In this document: positions 36,639-46,458 of the stretch, one piece after another | Layout of the letters: the number at the start of each line of letters is the position of its first letter | Position numbering within the stretch: the first letter of the stretch is position 1 | Origin: an uncultured Algibacter sp. | GTDB lineage: Bacteria > Bacteroidota > Bacteroidia > Flavobacteriales > Flavobacteriaceae | Direction: 5' to 3' | Assembly (NCBI GenBank): GCA_937958265.1 | Contig: CALGNX010000016.1 | Coordinates: forward strand, 1-64,000 | Length of the DNA stretch: 64,000 bases | Position numbers and translations under genes: made by a program | Notes under the pieces: generated by a model | Told to the model about the DNA's origin: nothing | What the model saw: only the letters and a program-made list of their open reading frames with translations | Database searches by the model: none

Positions 36639-38864
36639 TTAAGATCTACGAACTTTATCAATACCATTAACTTTTTTTAGTTTTTCTAAAAGCTTTTTTA
36701 TTATCGTATTATTTTTTACAATTACATTTATTTTTCCCGAAAAGAGACCATCGTTACTTTTAAAACTAATACTCTTCATATTAACATGCATATTTTCTGA
36801 AATCACGTTTGTTATTTCATTAACTAGCCCAATCTGGTCGATGCCAGATAATTCTATTTTAACAAAAAACTCTTGTTGTGAAGAATCAATCCATTTCGCG
36901 GGCATAATCCGGTAGGCGTAATTGGATTGTAAACTTACTGCATTTGGGCAGTTTTTTTTATGAACCTTAATGCCTTCTGTTACCGTTAAAAAGCCAAAGA
37001 CCTTGTCTCCAGGTATAGGGTTGCAGCAATTTGATAATTTATAATCTAGCTTTTCTTCTTCTTTTTTAAAGACTAAGGAGTCGTATTTTAATGTGATTTC
37101 TTGTTTTTCTAGAGCTTCCTTTGATATGTTTTGTTTTCTAGAAATTTTATTTTTAATATAATTCATTAAACCTTTACTTACAGACGAAGCGTAGCTTTTT
37201 AGCATGGTATTGTCTATAGTTCCAAGGCCTATTCTATAAAATAAATCGAGACTAGTTTTAAGTTTAAAATACCTAACCATTCCGTTAATAGTATTTTCAT
37301 CAAATACTACTTTTAACTGCTTGAGTTTACGGCGGAGTATCTCTTTGCCATCTTCTGCAATATTTTTTTTATCTTCTTTTAATGCCGATTTTATTTTACT
37401 TCTAGCACGTGCCGTTGTTGTATAATCTAGCCAGCTAGGAGTTGGCTTTGTGTTTTCTGATGTTATAATGTCAACTTGGTCTCCACTACGTAAAACATGA
37501 CTTAAAGGTTCTAGTTTTCCATTTACTTTAGCACCACGTGTTCTTGTGCCAATATGTGTATGGATACAGAAAGCAAAATCTAGAGCAGTAGCGCCTTTTG
37601 GTAGCGATTTTATGTCGCCACCAGGGGTGAAAACAAATATTTCTTTGGAGTATAGATTTAATTTAAATTGCTCCACAAAATCTACAGCATTTAAATCTGG
37701 ATTTTCAAGCGCCTCTTGCAACCTGTTAATCCAACTTTCCAGATTGTCTTCTTTCTCATTGCCTTGTTTGTATTTGTAATGGGCAGCATAGCCTTTTTCG
37801 GCAATTTCATGCATGCGTTCGCTTCGTATTTGAACTTCTACCCATTGGCCTTTGGGTCCCATTACCGTAATATGCAAAGCCTCGTAACCTGTCGATTTTG
37901 ATGAAGAAATCCAATCTCGTAAACGCGTAGGGTTTGGCTTAAAGTGGTCTGTAATTATTGAATATATTTTCCACGCTAAAAATTTTTCGTTGTGGGGGTC
38001 CGCATCACATTTATATATTATTCGTACAGCAAATTTATCGTATACTTCGTCAAAAGCAACACCTTGATTAACCATTTTTTTTCTAATAGAATAAATGGAT
38101 TTAGGTCTTCCTTTAACGGTGTATTTCAAGTTCTCCTTATCTAAAGAGTTTTTTATAACGCCGCTAAATTGCTCAATAAATAAGTCTTGCTCTTCTTTGC
38201 TTTCTTTTATCTTATTAACAATACTGTTAAAAGCGTCTGGCTCAGTATATTTTAAACCTAAATCCTCAAGTTCAGATTTTATGTTGTAAAGTCCAATTCT
38301 GTGAGCTAAAGGTGCGTATATATATAATGTCTCAGATGCAATTTTAACTTGCTTATCTGGGCGCATTGCACCCATGGTTTGCATATTATGAAGCCTGTCT
38401 GCAATCTTTATGATAATAACACGAACATCATCGTTAAGTGTTAAAAGCATTTTGCGAAAATTTTCCGCTTGTAAAGATACGTCCATATCTTTTTCTTTGC
38501 TAAGCGATGATATTTTTGTTAAACCATAAACGATAGTCGAAATAGTTTTACCAAATTTTTTATCTATATCTTCTATGCTATAGTCAGGACTATCTTCAAC
38601 AACATCGTGTAGTAATGCCGCTGCAATTGATGTGCCATCTAGCCCAATTTCTTGCGCAACAATTTTGGCAACCGCAAGCGGATGAAAAATATAGGCTTCT
38701 CCAGATTTTCTGCGTTGATTTTTATGGCCGTCTAGTGCAACTTCAAAAGCACTACGAATTAATTTTTTATCATCCTTGGATAGTGTTGTATAGCTAACCT
38801 TTAATAATTGCTTGTAAGCTTTGGCAATAGCTGCATTTTCAATTTCTATAGCTTCATCTGTCAT
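36639..38864 (-). CDS. rsh: RelA/SpoT-homologue bifunctional (p)ppGpp synthetase/hydrolase
   Basis: The 741-residue enzyme has the full long-RSH layout. The HD hydrolase domain contains ALLHDVVEDS and IIKIADRLHNMQTM, the synthetase domain contains GRPKSIYSIRKKM and SSSKSTGYEALHITV, then come a TGS domain (FVFTPGGDIKSLPKGATALDFAF), a conserved-cysteine region (CCNPIPGD) and a C-terminal ACT domain. Both catalytic motifs look intact, so it probably makes and destroys the alarmone. It lies upstream of the Fur-family gene and purA; PurA is itself a known ppGpp target, so the location is suggestive only. Confidence 0.95.
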   Translation of the reverse strand: MTDEAIEIENAAIAKAYKQLLKVSYTTLSKDDKKLIRSAFEVALDGHKNQRRKSGEAYIFHPLAVAKIVAQEIGLDGTSIAAALLHDVVEDSPDYSIEDIDKKFGKTISTIVYGLTKISSLSKEKDMDVSLQAENFRKMLLTLNDDVRVIIIKIADRLHNMQTMGAMRPDKQVKIASETLYIYAPLAHRIGLYNIKSELEDLGLKYTEPDAFNSIVNKIKESKEEQDLFIEQFSGVIKNSLDKENLKYTVKGRPKSIYSIRKKMVNQGVAFDEVYDKFAVRIIYKCDADPHNEKFLAWKIYSIITDHFKPNPTRLRDWISSSKSTGYEALHITVMGPKGQWVEVQIRSERMHEIAEKGYAAHYKYKQGNEKEDNLESWINRLQEALENPDLNAVDFVEQFKLNLYSKEIFVFTPGGDIKSLPKGATALDFAFCIHTHIGTRTRGAKVNGKLEPLSHVLRSGDQVDIITSENTKPTPSWLDYTTTARARSKIKSALKEDKKNIAEDGKEILRRKLKQLKVVFDENTINGMVRYFKLKTSLDLFYRIGLGTIDNTMLKSYASSVSKGLMNYIKNKISRKQNISKEALEKQEITLKYDSLVFKKEEEKLDYKLSNCCNPIPGDKVFGFLTVTEGIKVHKKNCPNAVSLQSNYAYRIMPAKWIDSSQQEFFVKIELSGIDQIGLVNEITNVISENMHVNMKSISFKSNDGLFSGKINVIVKNNTIIKKLLEKLKKVNGIDKVRRS

Positions 38865-38926
38865 AAAATAAAAATAAGATAAAGAATGTTATTAGCCAAC
38901 AGCAATATTATTTATTTTTATTAATC

Positions 38927-39502
38927 CTAAAAAGTGTTTAAATAGTTTACAAAAAGCGAAATAGCTTTGCCACGATGGCCTATGCTATTTTTTAAACTTA
39001 AATCCATTTCTGCAAATGTTATCTTTTGATCTTTAGGTTTAAAAATAGGGTCGTATCCAAAACCTTTATCGCCTAACTTTTCTTTAGTTATTTCTCCTTC
39101 GCAAATACCTGTAAAAGTTTCAAGTCTATTATTTAAGTGAAGAGCAATTACCGTTTTAAATTGAGCATTACGATTTGTTGCATTAACTAGCTCTTCCAGA
39201 ACTTTTTCCATATTATCATTTGCATTCCGTTGCATTCCTGCATAACGAGCAGAATATACACCTGGAGCGCCATTTAAAGCTTTAACCTCTAAACCAGTAT
39301 CGTCTGTAAAGCAGTCGTAGCCATAATTAGCTTTAATATATTTAGCTTTTTGGATAGCATTACCTGCAATGGTGTTTTGCGTTTCTGGGATATCTTCCAA
39401 GCATCCAATATCCTTTAAGCTTAGTAATTTAATATGTGGTGGTATTAAAGCTTGTACCTCCTTTATTTTATTTAAATTATTAGTACCGAAAACAATTTCC
39501 AT
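38927..39502 (-). CDS. rdgB: Non-canonical purine NTP pyrophosphatase (RdgB/HAM1)
   Basis: This 191-residue enzyme removes ITP, dITP and XTP. It shows the family motifs FGTNNLNKIKEVQAL at the N terminus, FTDDTGLEVKALNGAPGVYSARYAG in the middle, and GKGFGYDPIF-type DKGFGYDPIFKP and NSIGHRGKAI near the C terminus. It lies 62 bases downstream of rsh on the same strand. Confidence 0.95.
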   Translation of the reverse strand: MEIVFGTNNLNKIKEVQALIPPHIKLLSLKDIGCLEDIPETQNTIAGNAIQKAKYIKANYGYDCFTDDTGLEVKALNGAPGVYSARYAGMQRNANDNMEKVLEELVNATNRNAQFKTVIALHLNNRLETFTGICEGEITKEKLGDKGFGYDPIFKPKDQKITFAEMDLSLKNSIGHRGKAISLFVNYLNTF

Positions 39503-39907
39503 AGGGTGTGTTTTTTTTTCAAAAGTACAATTAATACATTTTAATTATGAATCTTTATATGAATAGCTGTAATATTAATATGTATAAGATTGTCTTAAAA
39601 TAAAGGATAATAAAATACACGTTTAACCATTAAAACCGATAAAGTTTGATTACTAGTTTTTTTTGAATCTAAAAATAAAAATAACGTGTAAAATGTTTTT
39701 TGGTATATTTTTAAAAATATAAATAGGTGTAGCGATGTAAATATGTTTTTATGAGCTAAAAGAAATTTGGCTATACTAAAATTATAAATGGAATTTGCAT
39801 AGATAATTGGAAAATAAAATTTAGCATTGTTTTATGAATTTAGATATTTAAAATTTTTCACAAAACTTGTATATTAGAACTTTAATTATAAATTAAAACA
39901 TATAAAT
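39503..39907. other. Divergent AT-rich region between rdgB and hpf
   Basis: About 400 bases, unusually AT-rich. The 18-bp perfect palindrome TATATTTTTAAAAATATA (39704-39721) is of a kind expected by chance at this composition. I see no gene, RNA or clear promoter; the region presumably drives hpf. Confidence 0.35.
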
Positions 39908-40207
39908 ATGATAGTAAATTTTCAGTATGTAGGTCTCGATGTTAGTACATCACTTTCAGCTTTCACAGAAGAGAAATTAGAAAAACTATTTAATCGCTAT
40001 GATTTTTTAATTAGTGCGGCTGTACATTTTAAACAAGATGAAAAAGACCATACTAAAGGTAAAATCTGTAATGTAGAATTGAGTTTACCAGGCCCTAGAA
40101 TTTTTGCAACATCCAACGAGCGTAATTTTGAAGTTTCGGTTAGGGAAACCATTAGTGACCTAGAACGTCAACTTAAAAAACGCAAAGAAGTTTATAAAAC
40201 ACATTAA
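39908..40207 (+). CDS. hpf: Short ribosome hibernation-promoting factor (HPF/RaiA family)
   Basis: The product has 99 residues with the conserved beta-alpha-beta pattern: QYVGLDVSTSLSAFTEEKLEKL, then VHFKQDEKDHTKGKICNVELSLPG, then a basic helical end (DLERQLKKRKE). Short HPF binds the 30S decoding region of idle ribosomes. Long-form dimerising C-terminal domain is absent. Confidence 0.9.
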   Translation: MIVNFQYVGLDVSTSLSAFTEEKLEKLFNRYDFLISAAVHFKQDEKDHTKGKICNVELSLPGPRIFATSNERNFEVSVRETISDLERQLKKRKEVYKTH

Positions 40208-40275
40208 TAAAAACAATTTATACTAGGTTTTTAAATTATTAAAATTGTAAAACTACGTTAACGTTTAAAATAGTC

Positions 40276-40749
40276 TTAACGATGGTGGTAGGGTTCATTT
40301 TTTAAAATTGTAAAACCTCTATAAAGTTGTTCAATAAAAAATAAGCGAATCATTTGATGGGAAAATGTCATTTTTGATAATGATAGTTTCCCATTTGCTT
40401 TTTCATAAACCGCATTAGAAAATCCGTAAGGACCACCAATAACAAAAACAAGTTGTTTAATACCAGAATTCATGTGTTTTTGTAAATATACCGAAAAATC
40501 TAAGGAATTAAGCTGTTTTCCGCACTCATCTAAAAGAATTAAAGTATCAGATGCTTTTAGTTTACTCAAAATAAGCTGACCTTCTTTTTGTTTTTGTTCG
40601 TCCTCACTTAAATTTTTAGTTTTTTTTAAATCAGGAATAACTTCAAAAATAAACTTAATATAGAAGTTTAAGCGCTTTATGTAATTGTCGATTAAAAACG
40701 TAAGTTGTTTATTATCAGTCTTACCAATGGTTATAAGTTTAATAGTCAT
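40276..40749 (-). CDS. rlmH: 23S rRNA (pseudouridine1915-N3)-methyltransferase
   Basis: This 157-residue SPOUT methyltransferase has the RlmH marks LILLDECGKQL, FVIGGPYGF (cofactor knot) and the extreme C terminus YRGFTILKNEPYHHR. It modifies helix 69 of 23S rRNA on 70S ribosomes. It is convergent with hpf, 68 bases apart. Confidence 0.97.
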   Translation of the reverse strand: MTIKLITIGKTDNKQLTFLIDNYIKRLNFYIKFIFEVIPDLKKTKNLSEDEQKQKEGQLILSKLKASDTLILLDECGKQLNSLDFSVYLQKHMNSGIKQLVFVIGGPYGFSNAVYEKANGKLSLSKMTFSHQMIRLFFIEQLYRGFTILKNEPYHHR

Positions 40750-40879
40750 AAAAACAAAATTACTATTTCATATTTATGAATAACATATTTAATTAATTAT
40801 TTTTTATAAAATTCACAATAGTAAAGTTTCTTATACACAATCTATTTCTTATTTTTACCTCTAAAATTAGCGCTAACTT

Positions 40880-41740
40880 ATGATAACACAAGACCAATTT
40901 GATACCGAAGTTAAAATGATTATTGAAAATGCTATTCGCGAGGATGTTGGGGATGGAGATCATAGCTCACTGGCTTGCATACCCTCAAACGTAAGAGGTA
41001 AAGCTAAACTTTTAGTAAAAGATAAAGGTGTAATTGGAGGTGTTAATTTTGCGAAAAAGGTTTTCGCATACGTAGATAATACGCTTAAGGTGGATGTCTT
41101 AATACAAGATGGAAGCGAGGTTACCTTTGGAGATGTTGTTATGTATGTAGAAGGTGCTTCACAATCTATTCTTAAAGCAGAGCGTACTGTTTTGAATGCA
41201 ATGCAACGCATGAGCGCTATTGCAACAAAAACTAGAATGTTTGTAAATTTAGTAGAGGGTACAAAAACTAAAATTTTAGATACGCGTAAAACTACACCAG
41301 GAATTCGCGTTTTAGAGAAATGGGCTGTTAAAATTGGAGGTGGCGAAAATCATAGATTTGCACTTTATGATATGATAATGCTAAAAGATAATCATATAGA
41401 TTTTGCAGGAGGAATTACAAAAGCCATTGAAACTACAAAGCAATACTTAAAAGATACCGAAAGGAATTTATTAATAATAGTAGAAGCAAGAGATTTAACT
41501 GAAGTAAAAGAAATATTAAGTAACGATGGTGTTTTTAGAATATTATTAGATAATTTCGATTATGAAGATACAAGAAAAGCCGTAAAATTAATAGGAGATA
41601 AATGCTTAACCGAATCCTCTGGTAATATAAATGAAGACACCATTAGATATTATGCAGAGTGTGGGGTAAACTATATTTCATGTGGCGCCTTAACGCACTC
41701 GGTACACAATATGGATTTAAGTTTAAAAGCCGTTAAATAA
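40880..41740 (+). CDS. nadC: Nicotinate-nucleotide pyrophosphorylase (carboxylating)
   Basis: This 286-residue enzyme turns quinolinate and PRPP into nicotinate mononucleotide in NAD synthesis. Family residues visible: ERTVLN at 101-106, DTRKTTPG at 134-141 and GGGENHRF at 153-160, then MLKDNHI. nadA and nadB are not in the window. A TATTTTTA box lies just upstream of the ATG. Confidence 0.96.
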   Translation: MITQDQFDTEVKMIIENAIREDVGDGDHSSLACIPSNVRGKAKLLVKDKGVIGGVNFAKKVFAYVDNTLKVDVLIQDGSEVTFGDVVMYVEGASQSILKAERTVLNAMQRMSAIATKTRMFVNLVEGTKTKILDTRKTTPGIRVLEKWAVKIGGGENHRFALYDMIMLKDNHIDFAGGITKAIETTKQYLKDTERNLLIIVEARDLTEVKEILSNDGVFRILLDNFDYEDTRKAVKLIGDKCLTESSGNINEDTIRYYAECGVNYISCGALTHSVHNMDLSLKAVK

Positions 41741-41829
41741 TATATTTATACATTGTTTATATTTTAATAACTTGGCCTTGAATACTATGAGGTGATTTTT
41801 TTAGTTTAAATAAACATATAAACTATTTA

Positions 41830-42783
41830 ATGGATAATGTTTTAAAGGATAAGCTGGAAAAAATTCCTATAATAAGTGCAGTCGTACGATTTTTTAAAAA
41901 AATTAAGCTCCCAGGGCTTAAGGGGTTGTCTTTTTACGATTTGTTGGAGCTTTATATAACAGGTATTTTAAAGGGCGCATTAACAACAAGGGCCAGCGCC
42001 ATTGCATTTAGTTTTTTTACAGCTATTTTTCCGTTCTTATTATTTGTTTTAATCATTATTCCTTATGTACCAATTCAAGATTTTAAAATTGAATTCTTAC
42101 AGTTTCTAGAATCTACTTTACCTCCAAGCACGTCAGATTTTTTCTTTGAAAATATATTTGAAAATATAAATAGCACACAGCCAAGTGGTTTGTTATCATC
42201 GGTATTCCTGTTATCCATTCTACTTATGGCTAACGGCGTTAATGCTGTGTTTTCTGGTTTCGAAAACTCTTATCATGAGCAGCTTACACGAAATGGCTTT
42301 AAGCAATACATTTTAGCTCTAGGCGTTGCTTTAATATTAGCTTTTTTACTTATAATTACAATAATTGTATTAGGGTATATACAAATTTACGTGGTTCAAG
42401 AGTTATTTAGTGTTTTGGAGAAAAAAGGCTTTGAAGTCAAGTCTGAAGGGTTATTTTGGGCTGATGTTGTAAAATATCTGTTTTTTGTGATTATTGTGTA
42501 TATGGCAACTGCAACCTTATATTATTTTGGAACAAAAGAAGGGCGAGATTCTAAATTCTTTTCTGTTGGAGCTTTATTTACCACCTTTTTAATTATTCTA
42601 AGCTCATATTTATTTGGTATTTACATAGAGCATTTTGGACAATTTAATAAACTTTACGGCTCCATTGGCGCCTTGTTAATTCTATTACTTTATTTATGGC
42701 TTAATGCCAATATTTTATTATTAGGGTACGAGTTAAATGCTTCGCTTCAGTTTCTAAAAAAATACCCTAGAAAAAATACATAA
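41830..42783 (+). CDS. YihY/BrkB-family membrane protein
   Basis: This 317-residue protein has six hydrophobic segments between about 45 and 305, including ASAIAFSFFTAIFPFLLFVLI and a conserved YGSIGALLILLLYLWLNANILLLGYELNA near the end, both typical of the family once misnamed ribonuclease BN. Transport or membrane-integrity roles have been proposed without firm evidence. It follows nadC on the same strand by 89 bases and may share its transcript. Confidence 0.9.
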   Translation: MDNVLKDKLEKIPIISAVVRFFKKIKLPGLKGLSFYDLLELYITGILKGALTTRASAIAFSFFTAIFPFLLFVLIIIPYVPIQDFKIEFLQFLESTLPPSTSDFFFENIFENINSTQPSGLLSSVFLLSILLMANGVNAVFSGFENSYHEQLTRNGFKQYILALGVALILAFLLIITIIVLGYIQIYVVQELFSVLEKKGFEVKSEGLFWADVVKYLFFVIIVYMATATLYYFGTKEGRDSKFFSVGALFTTFLIILSSYLFGIYIEHFGQFNKLYGSIGALLILLLYLWLNANILLLGYELNASLQFLKKYPRKNT

Positions 42784-42889
42784 TAATAGCGTGTTATTTA
42801 GCGCTAATATAAAATACGTTAAAAGTCGTTTTTTTTTACTAAGCTTATTCTTTTTAAGAGCTATGGTCTCATTTTGTGGTAATACTAAT

Positions 42890-42922
42890 TATTTACACAG
42901 GTAAATAGTATAATTTTTTTTG
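42890..42922 (+). terminator. Terminator-like hairpin in the yihY-priA gap
   Basis: TATTTAC (42890-42896) pairs with GTAAATA (42901-42907) around ACAG, followed by an AT stretch and eight T residues. It lies 107 bases past the upstream stop. The rest of the 310-base gap holds no gene that I can see. Confidence 0.45.
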
Positions 42923-43093
42923 TTTTTAAGGTTGAATAAGCCGTTTGTGCGATTATGGTTGTTCTTATTTTTTTAAAATAAACAGTAACGCTAAGTATCA
43001 ATAACGCGTTTAAAAGACGTAGTTGCTAAAGTTTTGTTTAAATTTTTGAAATTTAGTATAGTCTTTTTTGTTTAATGGTCTTATTTTTGAATT

Positions 43094-45547
43094 ATGCAAT
43101 TTTTTATTGATGTTATAATTCCCGTTCCACTACAAAAGCTTTTTACTTATAGCGTAACTGAAGCTGAGGCGGCATTTCTTAAAAAAGGTATGCGCGTTTC
43201 CGTTCCCTTTGGGAAGTCTAAAATATATACCGGTATTGTTTTTGCCATTCATAATAATGCTCCAACGGCTTATGAGGCTAAAGATATTCAGCAAATTTTA
43301 GATGATACGCCTATTGTAAACGAAAAACAACTGCAATTATGGCAATGGATAGCAGGGTATTACATGTGTACGCTTGGCGATTTAATGCGGGCAGCGCTAC
43401 CAAGTGCTTTTATCTTAGAGAGTGAAACAGTAATTACAAAAGGTGCGGCAAAATCTATAGACGCAACGACTTTAAAGGATGATGAGTTTTTAGTTTACGA
43501 AGCTTTAAATCATCAATCCAGTTTGAAAATTCAGGATATATCAAATATATTAAACAGAAATAACGTGCTTTCTGTAATTAAAGGGCTTATTGAAAAAGAG
43601 GCTATTTTTATTGAGGAAGAAGTATACGAAAAGTATAAGCCAAAATTGGTACGTTATGCGAGGTTACATATTAATTTCTCCTCAGAAAAGGCGCTTCATG
43701 CTCTCTTGGAAGATTTAAGCAGAGCCCCAAAACAACGTGATGTAGTGATGACTTTGTTTTCAATTTCAGCTAAAACAAAAAAACCCGTAAAAGTTCAAGA
43801 TTTATCAACGGAAAGCGGTGCTTCTAATGCTATTATAAAATCACTTTTAAATAAAGGCATACTTGAAGAGTATCATATTCAAACAGACCGTGTAGAATAT
43901 TCAGGAGAGGAGACAGAGGCTTCAAAACGCCTTAATACGCATCAAAAATTAGCTTTAGATGAAATTAATATAGCTTTTGAAAACCACCAAGTTACATTGC
44001 TTCATGGGGTAACATCTTCTGGAAAAACAGAGGTTTATGTTAAACTTATTGAAGATGTTATAAACAAAGGTAAACAGGTTTTGTATTTGTTACCAGAGAT
44101 AGCGCTAACTACACAGCTTGTAGCAAGACTTCAAAATTATTTTGGAGAACAAGTAGCTATTTTTCACTCTAAATACTCAATTCACGAGCGTGTTGAAGTA
44201 TGGAATAATGTATTAAAAAATAGTAATAAAGCTAAAATAGTGCTAGGTGCACGATCATCCATATTTTTACCGTTTGATAATTTAGGTTTAATTATTGTAG
44301 ATGAGGAGCACGAGCAGTCCTTTAAACAATTTGACCCCGCACCGCGTTACCATGCCCGGGATACAGCTGTAGTTTTAGCACATTTGCATAAAGCAAAAAC
44401 CCTTTTAGGCTCTGCAACACCAAGTTTAGAGAGTTATTTTAATGCAAAACAAAATAAATATGGTTTTGTGGAAATTACTAAGCGGTACAATAATGTCTTA
44501 ATGCCAGATATTGAGCTTGTTGACATAAAAGATAAACTTAAAAAGAAACGCATGAAAGGCCATTTTAGCGATCGTTTGATTGAAGAAATGACTGAAACAT
44601 TAAAACAAGGCCATCAAATAATACTGTTTCAAAACCGTAGAGGTTTTTCTCCTATTGTAGAGTGTAAAACTTGCGGACATTCACCCCAATGCTCAAATTG
44701 CGATGTAAGTTTAACATATCACCAGTATAGAAATCAATTGCGCTGCCATTATTGCGGTTACAATGCGGCTATGATGCAAGATTGCGAAGCTTGCGGAAGT
44801 CAAGATTTAGATAATAAAGGGTTTGGAACAGAGCAAATTGAAGCAGAAGTGAAGCTTTTATTTCCTGAGCACAATGTAGCACGCATGGATTTGGATACAA
44901 CACGTGGCAAGTACGGTTACGAAAAAATAATTACAGCTTTAGAGCAGCAAGAAATCGATATTTTGGTAGGTACACAAATGCTAACTAAAGGGTTGGATTT
45001 TAGGCATGTAAAATTAGTTTGTATTATGAATGCAGATAGTATGTTAAATTTTCCAGATTTTAGAGCTCATGAAAGGAGCTTTCAACTTATGCTACAAGTT
45101 GCGGGTAGGGCAGGACGAACAAAAGAGCGTGGCAAAGTTTTAATTCAGACTTACAATCCGCACCATAATATTTTGCAACAGGTATCTACCAATAATTATA
45201 TTGATATGTATACCGAACAAATGAACGATAGATACAATTTTAAGTATCCCCCAGTTTATAAACAAATTAAAATAACGTTAAAACACAAAGATTATAATCG
45301 TGTAGAAATTGCGTCAAATTGGTTAGCTAAATCATTCAGACAGGTTTTTAATGAGCACGTTTTAGGTCCCGAATCACCACCAGTATCTAGGATTAGAAAT
45401 CAATTTCATAAAAATATATTAGTAAAAATACCTAAAAACCAATCTTTAGCAAAAACAAAAGAAGCTATCATTAAAATAAACAATAGCTTTCATAGTGTGA
45501 AAGATTTTCGTTCGGTAAGATTGATTTCAAATGTAGATAATTTTTAA
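43094..45547 (+). CDS. priA: Primosomal protein N' (replication restart helicase)
   Basis: This 817-residue helicase reloads the replisome at stalled forks. Walker A GVTSSGKT lies at 305-312 and DEEH at 403-406, with CATPS-type LGSATPSLESY motif III. A zinc domain follows with paired cysteines (CKTCGHSPQCSNC and CHYCGY, then CEACGSQ), then GTQMLTKGLDF and the late AGRAGR motif. It is monocistronic, convergent with the LytTR regulator. Confidence 0.97.
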   Translation: MQFFIDVIIPVPLQKLFTYSVTEAEAAFLKKGMRVSVPFGKSKIYTGIVFAIHNNAPTAYEAKDIQQILDDTPIVNEKQLQLWQWIAGYYMCTLGDLMRAALPSAFILESETVITKGAAKSIDATTLKDDEFLVYEALNHQSSLKIQDISNILNRNNVLSVIKGLIEKEAIFIEEEVYEKYKPKLVRYARLHINFSSEKALHALLEDLSRAPKQRDVVMTLFSISAKTKKPVKVQDLSTESGASNAIIKSLLNKGILEEYHIQTDRVEYSGEETEASKRLNTHQKLALDEINIAFENHQVTLLHGVTSSGKTEVYVKLIEDVINKGKQVLYLLPEIALTTQLVARLQNYFGEQVAIFHSKYSIHERVEVWNNVLKNSNKAKIVLGARSSIFLPFDNLGLIIVDEEHEQSFKQFDPAPRYHARDTAVVLAHLHKAKTLLGSATPSLESYFNAKQNKYGFVEITKRYNNVLMPDIELVDIKDKLKKKRMKGHFSDRLIEEMTETLKQGHQIILFQNRRGFSPIVECKTCGHSPQCSNCDVSLTYHQYRNQLRCHYCGYNAAMMQDCEACGSQDLDNKGFGTEQIEAEVKLLFPEHNVARMDLDTTRGKYGYEKIITALEQQEIDILVGTQMLTKGLDFRHVKLVCIMNADSMLNFPDFRAHERSFQLMLQVAGRAGRTKERGKVLIQTYNPHHNILQQVSTNNYIDMYTEQMNDRYNFKYPPVYKQIKITLKHKDYNRVEIASNWLAKSFRQVFNEHVLGPESPPVSRIRNQFHKNILVKIPKNQSLAKTKEAIIKINNSFHSVKDFRSVRLISNVDNF

Positions 45548-45646
45548 AAAAAGCAATACATAATGCTTACACCGTAACTAATTTAGAATTTAAGTTTAAA
45601 TACTAACAAATAAAAGCATAAGCATCTTTAGTTTTAAGCGTGTACT

Positions 45647-46342
45647 TTAAATATTATTTAAGGCATCAGCTAACTGTGTTTTTTTATTTCTACTTAAAGG
45701 AATTTCAAAAGCGCCAACTTCAACATTTTTGCTATTAAACCTGTCAATCTTATCTAAATTAACAATGTATGATTTATGTATCCTTAAAAACTTACCTTCA
45801 GGTAATTCTGCCTCAAAAGCCTTCATGGTAGAAAGCACGACTAAACTATTTTCTTCAGTAACTAATTTAACATAATCACCAAGGGCTTCAATCCATTTAA
45901 TCTCCTTAATATATACTTTACGTTTTTTAAGGTTACTTTTTACAAAAATGTGTTCGCCCTCTTCCTCTTTAAAGTCTAAGGTTAGCTTATGTTGCTCCAA
46001 AGCCTTATCTACAGAGGTGATAAAGCGCTCTCTTGTTATTGGTTTGTGCAAATAATCGGTAGCATCATAGTTAAAGGCTTTAAAAGCGTATTCTGTTTTA
46101 CCAGTAACAAATATAATTTGGGGTTTATTATTTAAAACGTCTAGTAATTCAAAACCATTAAGTACAGGCATTTCAATATCTAAAAAAATTAAATCCACCT
46201 GATGCGTGTTTAAACCATTTTTAGTTTCCAATGCGCTACTGTATTCTGCTATTAGATTGAGGGAGGCATGATTCTCTACAAGTTTAACGATGGAAAGACG
46301 TTGTATGGCTGAATCATCTACTACTACACAGTTCAAAATCAT
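45647..46342 (-). CDS. LytTR-family response regulator
   Basis: This 231-residue protein has a receiver domain (about 1-120) with the acidic pair D9/D10, the phosphoacceptor D55 in LIFLDIEMP, T80 and K100. A LytTR DNA-binding domain covers about 128-231 (YIKEIKWIEALGDYVKL, FLRIHKSYIVNLDKI). Its partner kinase would be of the LytS/histidine-kinase-5TM type, but none is in the window, so the gene is an orphan here. Its promoter overlaps a pair of GTTCAAA repeats that could be its own operator. Confidence 0.95.
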   Translation of the reverse strand: MILNCVVVDDSAIQRLSIVKLVENHASLNLIAEYSSALETKNGLNTHQVDLIFLDIEMPVLNGFELLDVLNNKPQIIFVTGKTEYAFKAFNYDATDYLHKPITRERFITSVDKALEQHKLTLDFKEEEGEHIFVKSNLKKRKVYIKEIKWIEALGDYVKLVTEENSLVVLSTMKAFEAELPEGKFLRIHKSYIVNLDKIDRFNSKNVEVGAFEIPLSRNKKTQLADALNNI

Positions 46343-46376
46343 AATATAGAAAATATTTTAAGGTTAATTATATCGA

Positions 46377-46408
46377 CAATAGTACGAATTATTCGGTTCA
46401 AAACCAAA
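46377..46408 (-). promoter_or_regulatory. Promoter of the LytTR regulator gene
   Basis: Read on the minus strand, TTTG (46405-46408) and TACTATTG (46377-46384) are spaced by 20 bases. That fits the Bacteroidota consensus with one mismatch in the minus-7 box. Confidence 0.5.
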
Positions 46409-46422
46409 ATTCATCGTTCAAA
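46396..46422. promoter_or_regulatory. Candidate LytTR operator: two GTTCAAA direct repeats
   Basis: GTTCAAA occurs at 46396-46402 and 46416-46422, 20 bases apart (two helical turns). LytTR proteins such as AgrA bind short direct repeats with this kind of spacing. The repeats overlap and flank the regulator's own minus-33 region. Confidence 0.45.
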
Positions 46423-46425
46423 GGT

Positions 46426-46458
46426 TTTAATTAACATTTAATTAACGTTTAATTAACA
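46426..46458. repeat. Three tandem 11-bp repeats TTTAATTAAC(A/G)
   Basis: TTTAATTAACA, TTTAATTAACG and TTTAATTAACA follow one another without gap (46426-46436, 46437-46447, 46448-46458). Each contains the palindrome TTAATTAA, and the period is close to one helical turn. They lie between the divergent LytTR gene and the rpsF promoter. Confidence 0.7.

Noticed and set aside
39704..39721. 18-bp AT palindrome in the rdgB-hpf gap
   Set aside because: At this base composition such a palindrome is expected by chance and no gene context supports it.
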